A stretch of 64,000 nucleotides of DNA, taken from positions 1,302,001 to 1,366,000 of the forward strand of contig CP064987.1 in assembly GCA_016699835.1 (NCBI GenBank), in the 5' to 3' direction. Positions 24,716 to 33,435 of this stretch are shown piece after piece. This DNA is from Phycisphaerales bacterium. GTDB lineage: Bacteria > Planctomycetota > Phycisphaerae > Phycisphaerales > UBA1924. The translations under genes were made by a program, and so were the position numbers. Position 1 is the first letter of the stretch. Each line of letters opens with the position of its first letter. The notes under the pieces were generated by a model that had not been told where the DNA came from, ran no database searches, and saw only the letters and a program-made list of their open reading frames with translations.

Positions 24716-25684
24716 CTACTTCGACAGTCCCACCGTCTTCAGGTCCGCCTTCGCGACGCCCTCGGGAACGGGGAAGTAGCCGTCCTTCACCACGTCCTCC
24801 TGCCCCTGCTTCGAGTACATGAACCGGATGAACTCCGCCCGCAAAGGCTCGAGCGCTTTGGTCGGGTCGAAGTTCACGTACACATACAGGAACCGCGCCA
24901 AGGGATACTCGCCCGACAGAGCCGTCTCATACGCTGGCGTCACGCTCTTCTCGCCGTGCGTCGACACCTTCAGCATCTTCGTGTCCGCCGTCGCGTACCC
25001 GATCCCCGAGTAGCCCATGCCCAGCGTGTCCGTCCCGACCGCCTGCACCACCGCCGACGACCCCGGCTGCTCCTTCACCGTGCTCTTGTAGTCCTGCTTG
25101 CCCAGCGCGTGCTCCTTGAAATACTGGTACGTCCCCGACGCCGAGTTACGCCCGTACAGCACAACCTTCTGATCCTTGTACTTCGCATCTGTCACGCCCA
25201 ACTCGCCCCACGTCATGTCGGGCCCGGCCACCGAGAACACCTTCTTCAGTTGGTCAAGGCTGATCTCGCTCAACGGATTGTCCTTGTTCACGAACACCGC
25301 CAGCGCGTCGATCCCCACACGCAACTTCGTCGGCTTGTACCCATACTTCTTCTCGAACTCGTCGATCTCCGACGACTTCATCTCCCGGCTCATCGGCCCG
25401 AACTGGCTCTGACCCTGGATCAACGCCGGAGGAGCCGTCGACGAACCCTTCCCCTCCACCTCGATCTTCACACCCGGGTAGAACTTCTGGAACGACTCGT
25501 TCCAGTGCGCCATCACGTTGTTCATCGTGTCCGAGCCGACGCTCTTGATCGTCCCGGCGACGCCCTGCGAGGCCTTGTACTCCGTCAGTTTCGCGTCAAC
25601 TTTGACAGGCCCCGCCGCCACAAGCACCGCCGACGCGCCCGCCGCGATCACCCCCGCCACCAACCCACGCATCCATCGTTTCAT
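24716..25684 (-). CDS. pstS: Phosphate ABC transporter substrate-binding protein
   Basis: This 322-residue periplasmic protein captures inorganic phosphate for the Pst importer. Recognisable segments are GTIKSVGSDTMNN near the N terminus, GKGSSTAPPALIQGQSQFGPMSREMK with phosphate-contacting Ser/Thr, VGIDALAVFVNKDNP, and RNSASGTYQYFKEHAL. ATG 25684 is chosen for the AGGAG 8 bases upstream; a TTG six codons earlier is weaker. No pstC, pstA or pstB genes are in this window, so the permease must be encoded elsewhere. Downstream lies the phosphate-type porin. I saw no convincing PHO box in the 264-base divergent promoter region. Confidence 0.95.
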   Translation of the reverse strand: MKRWMRGLVAGVIAAGASAVLVAAGPVKVDAKLTEYKASQGVAGTIKSVGSDTMNNVMAHWNESFQKFYPGVKIEVEGKGSSTAPPALIQGQSQFGPMSREMKSSEIDEFEKKYGYKPTKLRVGIDALAVFVNKDNPLSEISLDQLKKVFSVAGPDMTWGELGVTDAKYKDQKVVLYGRNSASGTYQYFKEHALGKQDYKSTVKEQPGSSAVVQAVGTDTLGMGYSGIGYATADTKMLKVSTHGEKSVTPAYETALSGEYPLARFLYVYVNFDPTKALEPLRAEFIRFMYSKQGQEDVVKDGYFPVPEGVAKADLKTVGLSK

Positions 25685-25948
25685 CTGTTCGCTCCTGGAC
25701 AAGATTGTGTCAATCCATCACGCGATCGATGGTACAAGTCGCCACCAAGAAGTCCTCTTGCTGCCCCGTCAAATGTCCATGAGGGTCTGGTTCAGATTGC
25801 GCAAAGACCCCAGAATGCCGCGCAAGGTCTTTGTTTGCAGGACACTGTATTTCGAACAGTTCATCCATAAGCCCCATTTCACTCTTCACCCATATCGGTG
25901 TATCCTCAAAAAACAGATATTCGCCTTGAGGGCAGAAGAGAGGTTCAC

Positions 25949-28309
25949 ATGAAACGGATTGTCCATGCGTTGCTCGGGTCCGCCGCGCTCCTTGCCGGCC
26001 TCACCCTCCCCACACTCGCCAACGCCCAGTGCACACCCACCTGGCTCAACGAGTTCCCCAGCGCCAGCCCCAACAACGTCGTCAACGACGCCATCACCCA
26101 TGACGATGGAAACGGCAGCGCCCTCTTCGTCGCCGGAAACTTCACCGTCATCGGCGGCAAGACCATCCGCGGCCTCGCCAGGTACGACGGGCACGACTGG
26201 ACCCAACTCTCCGTCGGGCTCAATGGCAACGTCTTCGACCTCGCCGTCTACAACGGCCAACTCTTCGCTGCCGGCCAGTTCACCCAGGCCTCGGGCCAGC
26301 CCACCATGGCCAACATCGTCCGATGGAACGGCACGAACTGGGCCCCCTTCGGCACAGGCACCGCCGCCGGTGCCAACAACGTCGTCAACTCCATGGTCAA
26401 CTTCAACGGCAGCCTCTACGCCGCCGGGAGTTTCACCTCCATCGGCGGCACCGCCATCAGCCGCGTCGCACGCTGGGACGGCACCTCGTGGAACCCCGTC
26501 GGCGCCGGCTTCGACAACACCGTCACCACCCTCAAGGTCCTCAACCGCAACGGCACCCCCACCCTCTGGGCCGCAGGGAGTTTCCTGAACTCCGGCGCCA
26601 CGCCCGTCGCCCGCGTCGCCACCTTCGATGGCACCAACTGGGTCCCCGTGGCCGACGGCTTCAACAACACCGTCAACGCCCTCGCCGAGTTCGACGGCTC
26701 CATCTACGCCGGCGGCACCTTCACCAACTCCGGCGTCATCGCCGCCAATCGCATCGCCCGATTCGACGGCACCTCCTGGAACGACGTCGCGGCGGGCGTC
26801 AACAACACCGTCAACGCCCTCGTTCCCTTCAACAACGGCCTCATCGTCGGTGGCGCCTTTACTCAGGCCGGGATCGTCGCCAACACCTCACGCTTCGTGC
26901 GATGGACCGGCACGGCCTGGCAAGCCCTTGAAACCCCCAACAGCACCATCACCTCCCTCGTTCCCTATTCCGAGGGAGCCACCAACTACCTCCTCGTCAG
27001 CGGCTTGTTCACATCCTTCGACTCCGTGACGGTCACTCGCCTCGTCCTCTGGAACACCGCCGGCTGGAAGCCCTTCGACCGTGGACTCCTCACCCCGCCG
27101 AGCGGACTTGCCTCCCACGACTTCGGGTCAGGCCCCGAACTCGTCGCCGTCGGCAACATGGACTTCGCCGATCGCACACCCGTCCAGAGCGTCGCACGAT
27201 TCAATCCCAACACCCTCCAGTGGAACAACGTCCCCGGCTCCGACTTCAACAACAACGTCCTCACCGCCGCCTCCCTCGCCGGCAACCTCTACGTCGCCGG
27301 CCAGTTCACTCAAACCACAACAGCACCCGCACTCAATCGCATCGCCAAGTTCGACGGCACCACCTGGTCAGGACTCACCTCAGGATTCAACAACACCGTC
27401 AACAAACTCCTCGTCCACAACGGACAGCTCTACGCCTTCGGCACCTTTACCACCGCCGGCGGCGCCTCGGGCTTCAACCGCGCCGCCGTCTGGAACGGCA
27501 CGACCTGGTCCTCCCTCGGCGGCGGGCTCAACAACGCCGTCCTCGACGCCACCGTCTACAACGGCGACATCGTCGTCTGCGGCACATTCACCCAGGCCGA
27601 CGGCCAGCCCGCCCTCCGCATCGCCCGATGGGACGGCACCGCATGGTTCGCACTCGCCGAAGGACTCAACAACACCTGTTACTCTGTTGACGTCTACAAC
27701 AACAACCTCTACGCCGGAGGAGACTTCACCACCGCCGGGCTCTTCTCCGTCTTCCGCTTTGCCAAATGGGACGGCACCCAGTGGACCCAGCCCACCGGAG
27801 GCGGCCCCAACAGCCGCATCACCGACTTCCAGGTCTTCGACGACGGCAACGGCGCCAAACTCTTCGCCGTCGGACTCTTCACCACCGTCGGAGCCGGATC
27901 ATTCCCGAAGTTCGCCGCCTATGACGGCACGGCGTGGTCCGCCCCCTCCACCCTGCTCGCCGCGTCGGGCGAAGCCCCCGCCATTATGACCGTCGTCCCC
28001 CGAGGCAACACCAGCGATCTCTATATCGCCGGAACCTTCGACGCTATCGGAAGCGCCATCCCCTCCAAGAACATCGCCCGATACGAGAACTGCGCCTCGC
28101 TCTGCGTCGCCGACACCGACGACGGCAGCGGCACAGGAACCATCGACGGTGCCGTCACCATCGACGACCTCCTCTACTTCCTCACCCTCTTCCAGTCCGG
28201 CAACGCCAGCGCCGACGTCGACGACGGCAGCGGCACCGGCACCCACGACGGAGCCGTCACCATCGACGATCTCCTCTACTTCCTCGTCCGCTTCCAGGCC
28301 GGCTGCTGA
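25949..28309 (+). CDS. Secreted repeat-propeller protein with C-terminal GC-type dockerin
   Basis: This 786-residue exported protein (signal MKRIVHALLGSAALLAGLTLPTLANA) is built from about a dozen repeats of 40-50 residues, pattern FDGTxWxxVxxGxNNTVNxLxxFNG followed by LYAGGxFTxAG. These give Kelch/WD-like propeller blades. The C terminus carries two copies of DDGSGTGTxDGAVTIDDLLY and ends FQAGC, the GC-type dockerin arrangement known from Phycisphaerae. Its terminal Gly-Cys presumably serves anchoring or sorting. ATG 25949 follows AGAGAGG. Divergent from pstS; followed by its own terminator. The ligand is unknown. The repetitive, very C-rich third positions are worth noting. Confidence 0.85.
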   Translation: MKRIVHALLGSAALLAGLTLPTLANAQCTPTWLNEFPSASPNNVVNDAITHDDGNGSALFVAGNFTVIGGKTIRGLARYDGHDWTQLSVGLNGNVFDLAVYNGQLFAAGQFTQASGQPTMANIVRWNGTNWAPFGTGTAAGANNVVNSMVNFNGSLYAAGSFTSIGGTAISRVARWDGTSWNPVGAGFDNTVTTLKVLNRNGTPTLWAAGSFLNSGATPVARVATFDGTNWVPVADGFNNTVNALAEFDGSIYAGGTFTNSGVIAANRIARFDGTSWNDVAAGVNNTVNALVPFNNGLIVGGAFTQAGIVANTSRFVRWTGTAWQALETPNSTITSLVPYSEGATNYLLVSGLFTSFDSVTVTRLVLWNTAGWKPFDRGLLTPPSGLASHDFGSGPELVAVGNMDFADRTPVQSVARFNPNTLQWNNVPGSDFNNNVLTAASLAGNLYVAGQFTQTTTAPALNRIAKFDGTTWSGLTSGFNNTVNKLLVHNGQLYAFGTFTTAGGASGFNRAAVWNGTTWSSLGGGLNNAVLDATVYNGDIVVCGTFTQADGQPALRIARWDGTAWFALAEGLNNTCYSVDVYNNNLYAGGDFTTAGLFSVFRFAKWDGTQWTQPTGGGPNSRITDFQVFDDGNGAKLFAVGLFTTVGAGSFPKFAAYDGTAWSAPSTLLAASGEAPAIMTVVPRGNTSDLYIAGTFDAIGSAIPSKNIARYENCASLCVADTDDGSGTGTIDGAVTIDDLLYFLTLFQSGNASADVDDGSGTGTHDGAVTIDDLLYFLVRFQAGC

Positions 28310-28346
28310 TCGGCACCACTCGATCGAAACAAGAGACACGGACTCG

Positions 28347-28375
28347 GGGGCCCGGACACGTACCGGGCCCCTTTT
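28347..28375 (+). terminator. Intrinsic terminator after the dockerin protein
   Basis: The stem GGGGCCCGG / CCGGGCCCC (28347-28355 with 28363-28371) is followed by TTTT, 38 bases after the stop codon at 28309. Confidence 0.95.
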
Positions 28376-28452
28376 CATTGGAATGCTCAACCTCACACGA
28401 AGGACCGACATACCCAGATACACTGTCGAGTTCCCGATCAACGGAGACCGTC

Positions 28453-28617
28453 ATGACAAAGATCACCTCCACACTGACGCTCAAGCGTGCCGCGATTCTC
28501 GCCGTCTCGCTCACCCTCCTCGCCCTGACCGCCTGCAACACCGTCAAGGGCGTCGGCAAGGACATCTCCGGCGCCGCCGAGGCCACCGAACGAGCCATCG
28601 ACAAGGCCACCGACTGA
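28453..28617 (+). CDS. Entericidin-like small lipoprotein
   Basis: This 54-residue protein, MTKITSTLTLKRAAILAVSL..., has the lipobox L-T-A-C (Cys28). NTVKGVGKDISGAAEATERA follows, which matches the entericidin A/B family (C-N-T-V-x-G-x-G-x-D). These are tiny outer-membrane lipoproteins linked to envelope stress and, in enterobacteria, to a lysis antidote/toxin pair. Only one copy is present, so a toxin/antidote pair is not supported. It sits between the terminator at 28375 and a palindromic repeat. Confidence 0.85.
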   Translation: MTKITSTLTLKRAAILAVSLTLLALTACNTVKGVGKDISGAAEATERAIDKATD

Positions 28618-28641
28618 CCTCGGCAAGTCTCTGACGCTCAC

Positions 28642-28666
28642 GGGTACCCCCTCGCTCCGCGAGGGG
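28642..28666. repeat. Palindromic repeat GGGTA-CCCCTCGC-TCC-GCGAGGGG, copy 1
   Basis: A 25-base element with an 8-bp stem and TCC loop is repeated exactly at 29701-29725. Both copies are intergenic and flank the hsp20 gene. It may act as a terminator or REP-type element. Confidence 0.75.
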
Positions 28667-28864
28667 CTTCCCCATCGACCTTCTCCTCCTCAATCCCCTC
28701 AGCACAGCAAGTCTCCACCGCTCCAACAACGAAACCCTCGGCCATACACAGGCCGAGGGTCCGGGTCGCGTGCCACAGGGCACCGCAGAGTGATTCGTGC
28801 TCGCGCCCCACAACCGTCATCGCGCTAAAGGAGAGACAGCGCCGGCCCATGAGGCGCGAGAGCA

Positions 28865-29302
28865 CTACTTGATCTTCACACGCTTCGGCGTCGCCGACAC
28901 CGACTTCGGCAGGCTCAGCGTCAGCACACCATCCTTCAGTTCAGCCTCCGCCTTCGTCTCATCCACCGCGCACGGCAGCGCCACGCGACGGCTCACCGAG
29001 CCGACCCGACGCTCCTTGCGATAGAACTTCTCGTCCTTGACCTCCTCGGTCTCCTCGTGCGTCGCCGAGATCGACAGCACGCCCTCGTGCACGTCGATCT
29101 GCACGTCGTCCTTCGTGAACCCGGGGAGCGACGCACGCACCTTCACGCTCGTCTCATTCTCCGAGACATCCAGCGCCAGCGTCCCCTCTTCCAGGGCGCT
29201 CATCGCGCCGCCCTCACCAAAGAACGGCTCCGCGAAGAACCGATCCAGAACCGAAGCGAACGGCATGCCCTCCCGAGGCGCCCGACGAATCAGCATGGTC
29301 AT
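28865..29302 (-). CDS. Hsp20/alpha-crystallin small heat-shock protein
   Basis: This 145-residue chaperone holds unfolding proteins in solution in an ATP-independent manner. The alpha-crystallin domain spans about residues 38-145: LDVSENETSVKVRASLPGF at its start, the strand HEGVLSISATHEE, and ELKDGVLTLSLPKS, in which the V-L-T-L-x-L-P-K sequence is diagnostic. ATG 29302 follows AAGGAGTTGGCC, a strong ribosome binding site; an ATG nine codons upstream has none. No CIRCE element is visible upstream. Confidence 0.93.
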   Translation of the reverse strand: MTMLIRRAPREGMPFASVLDRFFAEPFFGEGGAMSALEEGTLALDVSENETSVKVRASLPGFTKDDVQIDVHEGVLSISATHEETEEVKDEKFYRKERRVGSVSRRVALPCAVDETKAEAELKDGVLTLSLPKSVSATPKRVKIK

Positions 29303-29795
29303 GGCCAACTCCTTTGCGACAATGTTCAAAGTTCAGACTCGGCCGCACCACCGCGGCCACGCATGACCAGAAACAAAGCCCATGCCACACCACCTCAGCC
29401 CTCTCGCAGGCACGCCGATCGCCTTCCCGACGCCACAACGCACACACCGTGTGCCACCCGCGCCCGCAACGACTGCCAGCGTGCCAGGATGACAGACAGT
29501 CCCACGTCCCGAAACAATCGGCACATCTCGCCGCAGACTCTCGGTCCACTCGACACGCAACGCCTGACCGGAAGGCGAACGCAGAGGACGCGGAGGAAAG
29601 AAGAGGACACGAGGGAGAACATTGTTCTGAGATCTCGCCAGAACGTTGCGTGCGTGAGTCAGCGACAAGTGATCTCGCGCCAACGCGAGACACCGCTCCT
29701 GGGTACCCCCTCGCTCCGCGAGGGGTCTTCTCCTCCTTCATCCTCTCCACACACACCACCACAACCCAACCCAACTCCCCTCCGTCTCCCTCCCC
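29303..29795. other. Intergenic region upstream of hsp20
   Basis: This 493-base stretch has no convincing gene. It holds the second copy of the 25-base palindrome (29701-29725) and presumably the hsp20 promoter. The open frames across it translate to Arg/Cys-rich sequence without motifs. Confidence 0.5.
29701..29725. repeat. Palindromic repeat, copy 2
   Basis: Identical over 25 bases to 28642-28666, with CCCCTCGC / GCGAGGGG arms, and followed by TCTTCTCCTCC. Confidence 0.75.
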
Positions 29796-30413
29796 TCACC
29801 CTCCGTCTTCCTCCGCGTTCGTCTTCCTCGCCCACCACGCGGCAAACCCCACCGTCCCCACCGCCATCGACTCCAGCCCCCGGCTGAAGAACCGCTCCAC
29901 CACCGGCAGCCGCAGCAACACATCATCCAAACGATGAAACGACGACGCCCGCAGCGCCACATACGCGAGCAGCGCCGCCATACCCGCCACGCCCAGCCAG
30001 TACCTCCGCCACACCCGCCTCAGACTCCACGCCACCACACCCACGCCACCCACACCCGCAATCCCCATCACCGCAAGAAAAACCAGTTGCACCTCATGCC
30101 GGCGCTTGTACCACCCCTCCGACTTCGCCGCCTTCCGCGCCACCGACGTCATCCACGTCTGCAAATCCAACTGCTTGTTGATCCCCAGGAGCAGCACCAG
30201 CACGCCGAGTACCGCCCAGAACTCAGGCTTGAGTCCACCTCGGTCACGCCCCTGCTCCGCCCTTTCGCGTCGCCACGCACGCCAGCACAGCCACGCCGTC
30301 ACGAAGTACATCGCCGTCGACAACCACCCCCACACCGTTGGATCCCCGATCCCGAGATACCACTCACCCTCGGGGGTCGTCGCCGCCAGCGTGATGGTCA
30401 GGTTTGCGTCCAA
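29796..30413 (-). CDS. Conserved polytopic membrane protein, unknown function
   Basis: This 205-residue protein has four or five hydrophobic segments (about residues 25-45, 67-82, 112-132, 140-160, 182-195). The loop GINKQLDLQTWMTSVARKAA followed by KSEGWYKRRHEVQ is strongly amphipathic and looks conserved. I recognise this loop pattern from uncharacterised inner-membrane proteins but know no function. The start is uncertain: TTG 30413 gives the longest form with an N-terminal segment (TPEGEWYLGIGDPTVWGW), and no clear ribosome binding site is seen. Divergent from thyX. Confidence 0.6.
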   Translation of the reverse strand: MDANLTITLAATTPEGEWYLGIGDPTVWGWLSTAMYFVTAWLCWRAWRRERAEQGRDRGGLKPEFWAVLGVLVLLLGINKQLDLQTWMTSVARKAAKSEGWYKRRHEVQLVFLAVMGIAGVGGVGVVAWSLRRVWRRYWLGVAGMAALLAYVALRASSFHRLDDVLLRLPVVERFFSRGLESMAVGTVGFAAWWARKTNAEEDGG

Positions 30414-30482
30414 ATCGAAATCTCGTGAACTTCAATCGGCCATCCGCACGCCGGCGTTCGCCCCGCCCGGTACCCTATCGGC

Positions 30483-31424
30483 ATGACCACCAAGGCCACG
30501 GATGCTCCCGCCCCAATCGCCATCACACATGTGACCCCCGAGTCACCTCTTGTCGACGTCTTGAACGGGGCCGCCCGCCTCGAGGCCAAGGTCCTCGACC
30601 ACGGCTTTGTCGCCCTTGTCGACGCCATGCCCAGGTTGGTCCCCCAGGGCCAGACCGCCGATTCCGCCATCGTCCAGGCCGCTCGGGTTTCGTACGGTCA
30701 AGGCACCAAAAAGGTCTCCGAAGATCAGGGCCTCATCCGCTACCTATTACGTCATCGCCACACAACCCCATTCGAGATGGTCGAACTCAAGTTCCACGTC
30801 GCGATGCCCATCTTCATCGCCCGCCAGTGGATCCGCCATCGGACGGCCAACGTCAACGAGTACTCAGCCCGATATTCGATCGTCCCCGATCGCTTCTATA
30901 TCCCCACCGTGGATGCCGTCCGCAAGCAGTCCCAGTCCAACCGCCAGGGGGGCGAAGACCGGCTCGACATCGCCGTACCTAACGAATCTCAGACGGCCCA
31001 GGAGTTCATCTCCTTCCTGAATGAAGTCGAGGCCTCCTACCAGAAATACCTCAACTTCACTGAACGGGGCGTCTCCCGCGAACTCGCCCGCATGGGTCTG
31101 CCCGTCAACGTCTACACCGAGTGGTACTGGAAGTGCGACCTTCACAACACGCTCCGGTTCCTTTCCTTAAGGATGGACTCGCACGCCCAGTATGAGATCC
31201 GCGAGTACGCCCGGGCGATGCACGCTCTTCTTGAGCCGATTGTTCCCATAACCATGGCCGCCTGGCGGGATTACGACTTCGAGTCTTTGAGCCTCAGCCG
31301 TCTTGAAGTTGATGCCCTGAAGGACGCCATAGCCGGCGGGGCCGGGCACCTGGCCTCGGAGAATCGGCGCGAGCAGGCCGAGTGGGACGCCAAGCGTGCC
31401 GCCCTGGGTCTCAAACTTTCCTAA
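30483..31424 (+). CDS. thyX: FAD-dependent thymidylate synthase
   Basis: This 313-residue flavoenzyme makes dTMP from dUMP using methylenetetrahydrofolate and NADPH, replacing ThyA. The ThyX signature appears as RHRTANVNEYSARYS near residues 118-132 (family R-H-R-x-x-S-x-x-x-x-S-x-R, with Ala for the first Ser). It is preceded by LRHRHTTPFEMVELKFHV, whose His/Glu residues bind FAD, and followed by RELARMGLPVNVYTEWYWKCDLHN, the nucleotide-binding part. The N terminus has a 40-residue extension. Its terminator is at 31542-31566. Confidence 0.97.
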   Translation: MTTKATDAPAPIAITHVTPESPLVDVLNGAARLEAKVLDHGFVALVDAMPRLVPQGQTADSAIVQAARVSYGQGTKKVSEDQGLIRYLLRHRHTTPFEMVELKFHVAMPIFIARQWIRHRTANVNEYSARYSIVPDRFYIPTVDAVRKQSQSNRQGGEDRLDIAVPNESQTAQEFISFLNEVEASYQKYLNFTERGVSRELARMGLPVNVYTEWYWKCDLHNTLRFLSLRMDSHAQYEIREYARAMHALLEPIVPITMAAWRDYDFESLSLSRLEVDALKDAIAGGAGHLASENRREQAEWDAKRAALGLKLS

Positions 31425-31541
31425 ACCCCCAGTGTGCAAGGGTTCCGTGACTCGATCACTCGGCCCGGAGTTCGTACCGCGCGCTGGATGAACGTCCTAG
31501 AACGCGAGGAATAGCCGTTTCTACCAATCGCATTCCGAACG

Positions 31542-31566
31542 AAACGCGGGCCAAACCCGCGTTTTT
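31542..31566 (+). terminator. Intrinsic terminator after thyX
   Basis: The stem AAACGCGGG / CCCGCGTTT (31542-31550 with 31556-31564) has a CCAAA loop and is followed by further T residues. Confidence 0.85.
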
Positions 31567-31629
31567 AGCGTTTCTGAGGGGGGTCATCCAAAAATCTGCA
31601 CAATTGTCAAAAGAAAATCTCCATTTTGC

Positions 31630-31659
31630 TGGCATATTCCAGAACTTGGCGCACATTCC
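31630..31659 (+). promoter_or_regulatory. TGGCAT-N11-TGGCGCACATTCC element, copy C
   Basis: TGGCAT at 31630 is followed 17 bases later by TGGCGCACATTCC (31647-31659). The 13-mer is identical to copies A (5763-5775) and B (6622-6634), and the TGGCAT block at the same 17-base offset also occurs at copy A. It lies 83-95 bases before ATG 31742 of another PEP-CTERM-like gene. Confidence 0.55.
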
Positions 31660-31741
31660 TAGTGGGTCAGGAACGAGTCGTTCGTTCTCAACAAAACGTG
31701 TGGGTTGGGTCAACCCGCCAAGAGTCGTGAGGAGACTGTCC

Positions 31742-32503
31742 ATGAAGTATGCTTTCGCTATCGTTGCTGCCGCCGGCCTCGCTGCTGCCGCTCAGGCGCA
31801 GTCCACCCGCCTCGTCTTCGAAGCCACGAATGACGCGGGCGCGACGTGGACCTCGAATCTCACCGCCGCCCCCGGCCAGAACATCCAGGTTCGCGTCCGC
31901 GCCGAGTACGTCCAGGGCGCCGGTGGCACCCAGATGGGCCTCGCGGGCATCACCTTCCAGCCGACGGTGAGCAACTGGGGCGCGGGCGACACGGTCGCCG
32001 CCCTCTCCGCTGATGGCGCCGGCGTCGCCGCCGCGTCCAGCGAGTTCGGCCGCATCCTTCCCTTCGCCGCCGCCGGCCAGGGTTCCGCTTCGGCCTCGGG
32101 CGTGCTGACCTCCTTCGTGGACGGCGGCAACACCCTCCGCTTCGCGGGTTCCAAGAACACCACCGCGACGACCAACCTCGCCTGGGGCGTCGCGATCGGC
32201 CAGAACCCCCAGAGCCTCGCCAACCCCCCGGAGTCGTACTCCAACAGCAGCAACCCGCTGATCTTCCGCTTCGGCTTCACGCTCGGCAGCGATGCCACCG
32301 CTCGTGACCTCGTCGCCACGGCCCCGCTCTCGACGATCGTCAGCACCCGCGGCCGCTGGTACACCTCGGCTCTCGGCACGGCCCTCAACGCCACCATCGC
32401 CGCGAGCGACATCGTCCCCGCGACGATCAGCATCGTCCCGGCTCCGGCGTCCTTGGCGCTGCTCGGCCTCGGCGGTCTCGTCGCCGGCCGTCGCCGCCGC
32501 TAA
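31742..32503 (+). CDS. Secreted PEP-CTERM-like protein, tandem family member 1
   Basis: This 253-residue protein has a signal peptide (MKYAFAIVAAAGLAAAAQA) and the tail VPAPASLALLGLGGLVAGRRRR. Family blocks shared with the next three genes are: STRLVFEATNDAGATW at the mature N terminus, PGQNIQVRVRAEYVQGAGGT, LPFAAAGQGSASASG, LRFAGS, WGVAIGQNP with NPPESYS, and RGRWYTSALGTALNA. GAGGAG precedes ATG 31742. The fold is probably an all-beta secreted domain; function unknown. It heads the cluster and has both an upstream element and its own strong terminator, so it is likely the most highly expressed member. Confidence 0.85.
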   Translation: MKYAFAIVAAAGLAAAAQAQSTRLVFEATNDAGATWTSNLTAAPGQNIQVRVRAEYVQGAGGTQMGLAGITFQPTVSNWGAGDTVAALSADGAGVAAASSEFGRILPFAAAGQGSASASGVLTSFVDGGNTLRFAGSKNTTATTNLAWGVAIGQNPQSLANPPESYSNSSNPLIFRFGFTLGSDATARDLVATAPLSTIVSTRGRWYTSALGTALNATIAASDIVPATISIVPAPASLALLGLGGLVAGRRRR

Positions 32504-32555
32504 GAACGAACCAGCCGCGGGTTCATCCCAACGCTGAATCGACCGTTCAGACTCG

Positions 32556-32586
32556 CCCCCCTCATCTCACGGTGAGGGGGGTTTTT
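32556..32586 (+). terminator. Intrinsic terminator within the tandem cluster
   Basis: The stem CCCCCCTCA / TGAGGGGGG (32556-32564 with 32573-32581) is followed by five T residues, 53 bases after the stop at 32503 and 45 before the next start. It may end most transcripts while allowing some read-through. Confidence 0.9.
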
Positions 32587-32630
32587 CCTTTTTGTGGGGG
32601 GCCTGTCCGTTTCTCATACAGGAACCACCC

Positions 32631-33422
32631 ATGCGCGCCACCCACTCCACCATCCGAATTGCCCTTGCTGCCGGCATCGCGATCACCATCGCCTCGAACG
32701 CGGTCGCGCAGCAGACGCGGCTGGTCTTCGAGGCGTCAGCGGACAACGGTGCGAACTGGAGCACGATCACCGACCCTCCGCCGGGGACGGTCGTTCAGGT
32801 CCGTGTGCGTGCCGAGTTCATCCCGGGGAACAGTGGGTTGACCACGATGGGTCTCGCGGGCCTCACCTTTCAACCGGTCGTGACCGGCTACTCATTGAGT
32901 GAGGCCGTGGCGCCGCTCTCGGCGAACGGCACCGGGGTGTCGAACGAGTCCGGGCAGTTCGGCCGCCTGCTTCCCTTCGCGGTCGCGGGGCAAGGGCCGT
33001 CCTCGCTGTCGGGGACATTGACTCACCATGTGGACACCGGGAACACGCTGCGGTTCGCGGGATCTCGCGCCACCACGATGACGGCGAATCTGTCGTGGGG
33101 CGTGGCCATCGTGCAAAACCCGCGCTTCATCACCAATCCGCCGGAGTCGTACTCGAGCACATCGACGCCGCTCGTCTTCAAGTTCGGATTCACGATGGGG
33201 TCCGGGTCGTCGTTGCACATCGCCACGACACCCCTCGAATCGATCCTCAACGCGCGCGCCCGCTGGTACACAACCGACCAGGGATCGTTCGTCGACGCGC
33301 CGATCATTCAGGACTCGATCGTGCCGGCGATTATCGGCGTGCCGGCGCCGGGTGCGCTTGGTGTGCTGGCCTTCGCGGGACTCTTGGCCGCTCGCCGGCG
33401 GTCGCGAACGACTCCACGATAA
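32631..33422 (+). CDS. Secreted PEP-CTERM-like protein, tandem family member 2
   Basis: This 263-residue paralogue of the flanking genes has the signal MRATHSTIRIALAAGIAITIASNAVA, then QTRLVFEASADNGANW and the family blocks VQVRVRAEFIPGN, LRFAGSRATTMTANLSWGVA and NPPESYSSTSTP. The tail VPAPGALGVLAFAGLLAARRRSRTTPR has a longer basic end than usual. ATG 32631 follows AGGAACCACCC. Only 13 bases separate it from member 3, so these two are co-transcribed, possibly from read-through of the terminator at 32586. Confidence 0.82.
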   Translation: MRATHSTIRIALAAGIAITIASNAVAQQTRLVFEASADNGANWSTITDPPPGTVVQVRVRAEFIPGNSGLTTMGLAGLTFQPVVTGYSLSEAVAPLSANGTGVSNESGQFGRLLPFAVAGQGPSSLSGTLTHHVDTGNTLRFAGSRATTMTANLSWGVAIVQNPRFITNPPESYSSTSTPLVFKFGFTMGSGSSLHIATTPLESILNARARWYTTDQGSFVDAPIIQDSIVPAIIGVPAPGALGVLAFAGLLAARRRSRTTPR

Positions 33423-33435
33423 AGGCACCCACTCC

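Larger units (their letters stand above)
31425..31741. other. Intergenic region between thyX and the tandem PEP-CTERM-like cluster
   Basis: This 317-base gap holds the thyX terminator (31542-31566) and the regulatory element copy C (31630-31659). The rest looks like promoter DNA, with an AT-rich stretch at 31590-31640. No gene is seen. Confidence 0.6.

Noticed and set aside
28453..28617. Entericidin toxin/antidote pair
   Set aside because: Only one entericidin-like gene is present; a second small lipoprotein gene was not found next to it.
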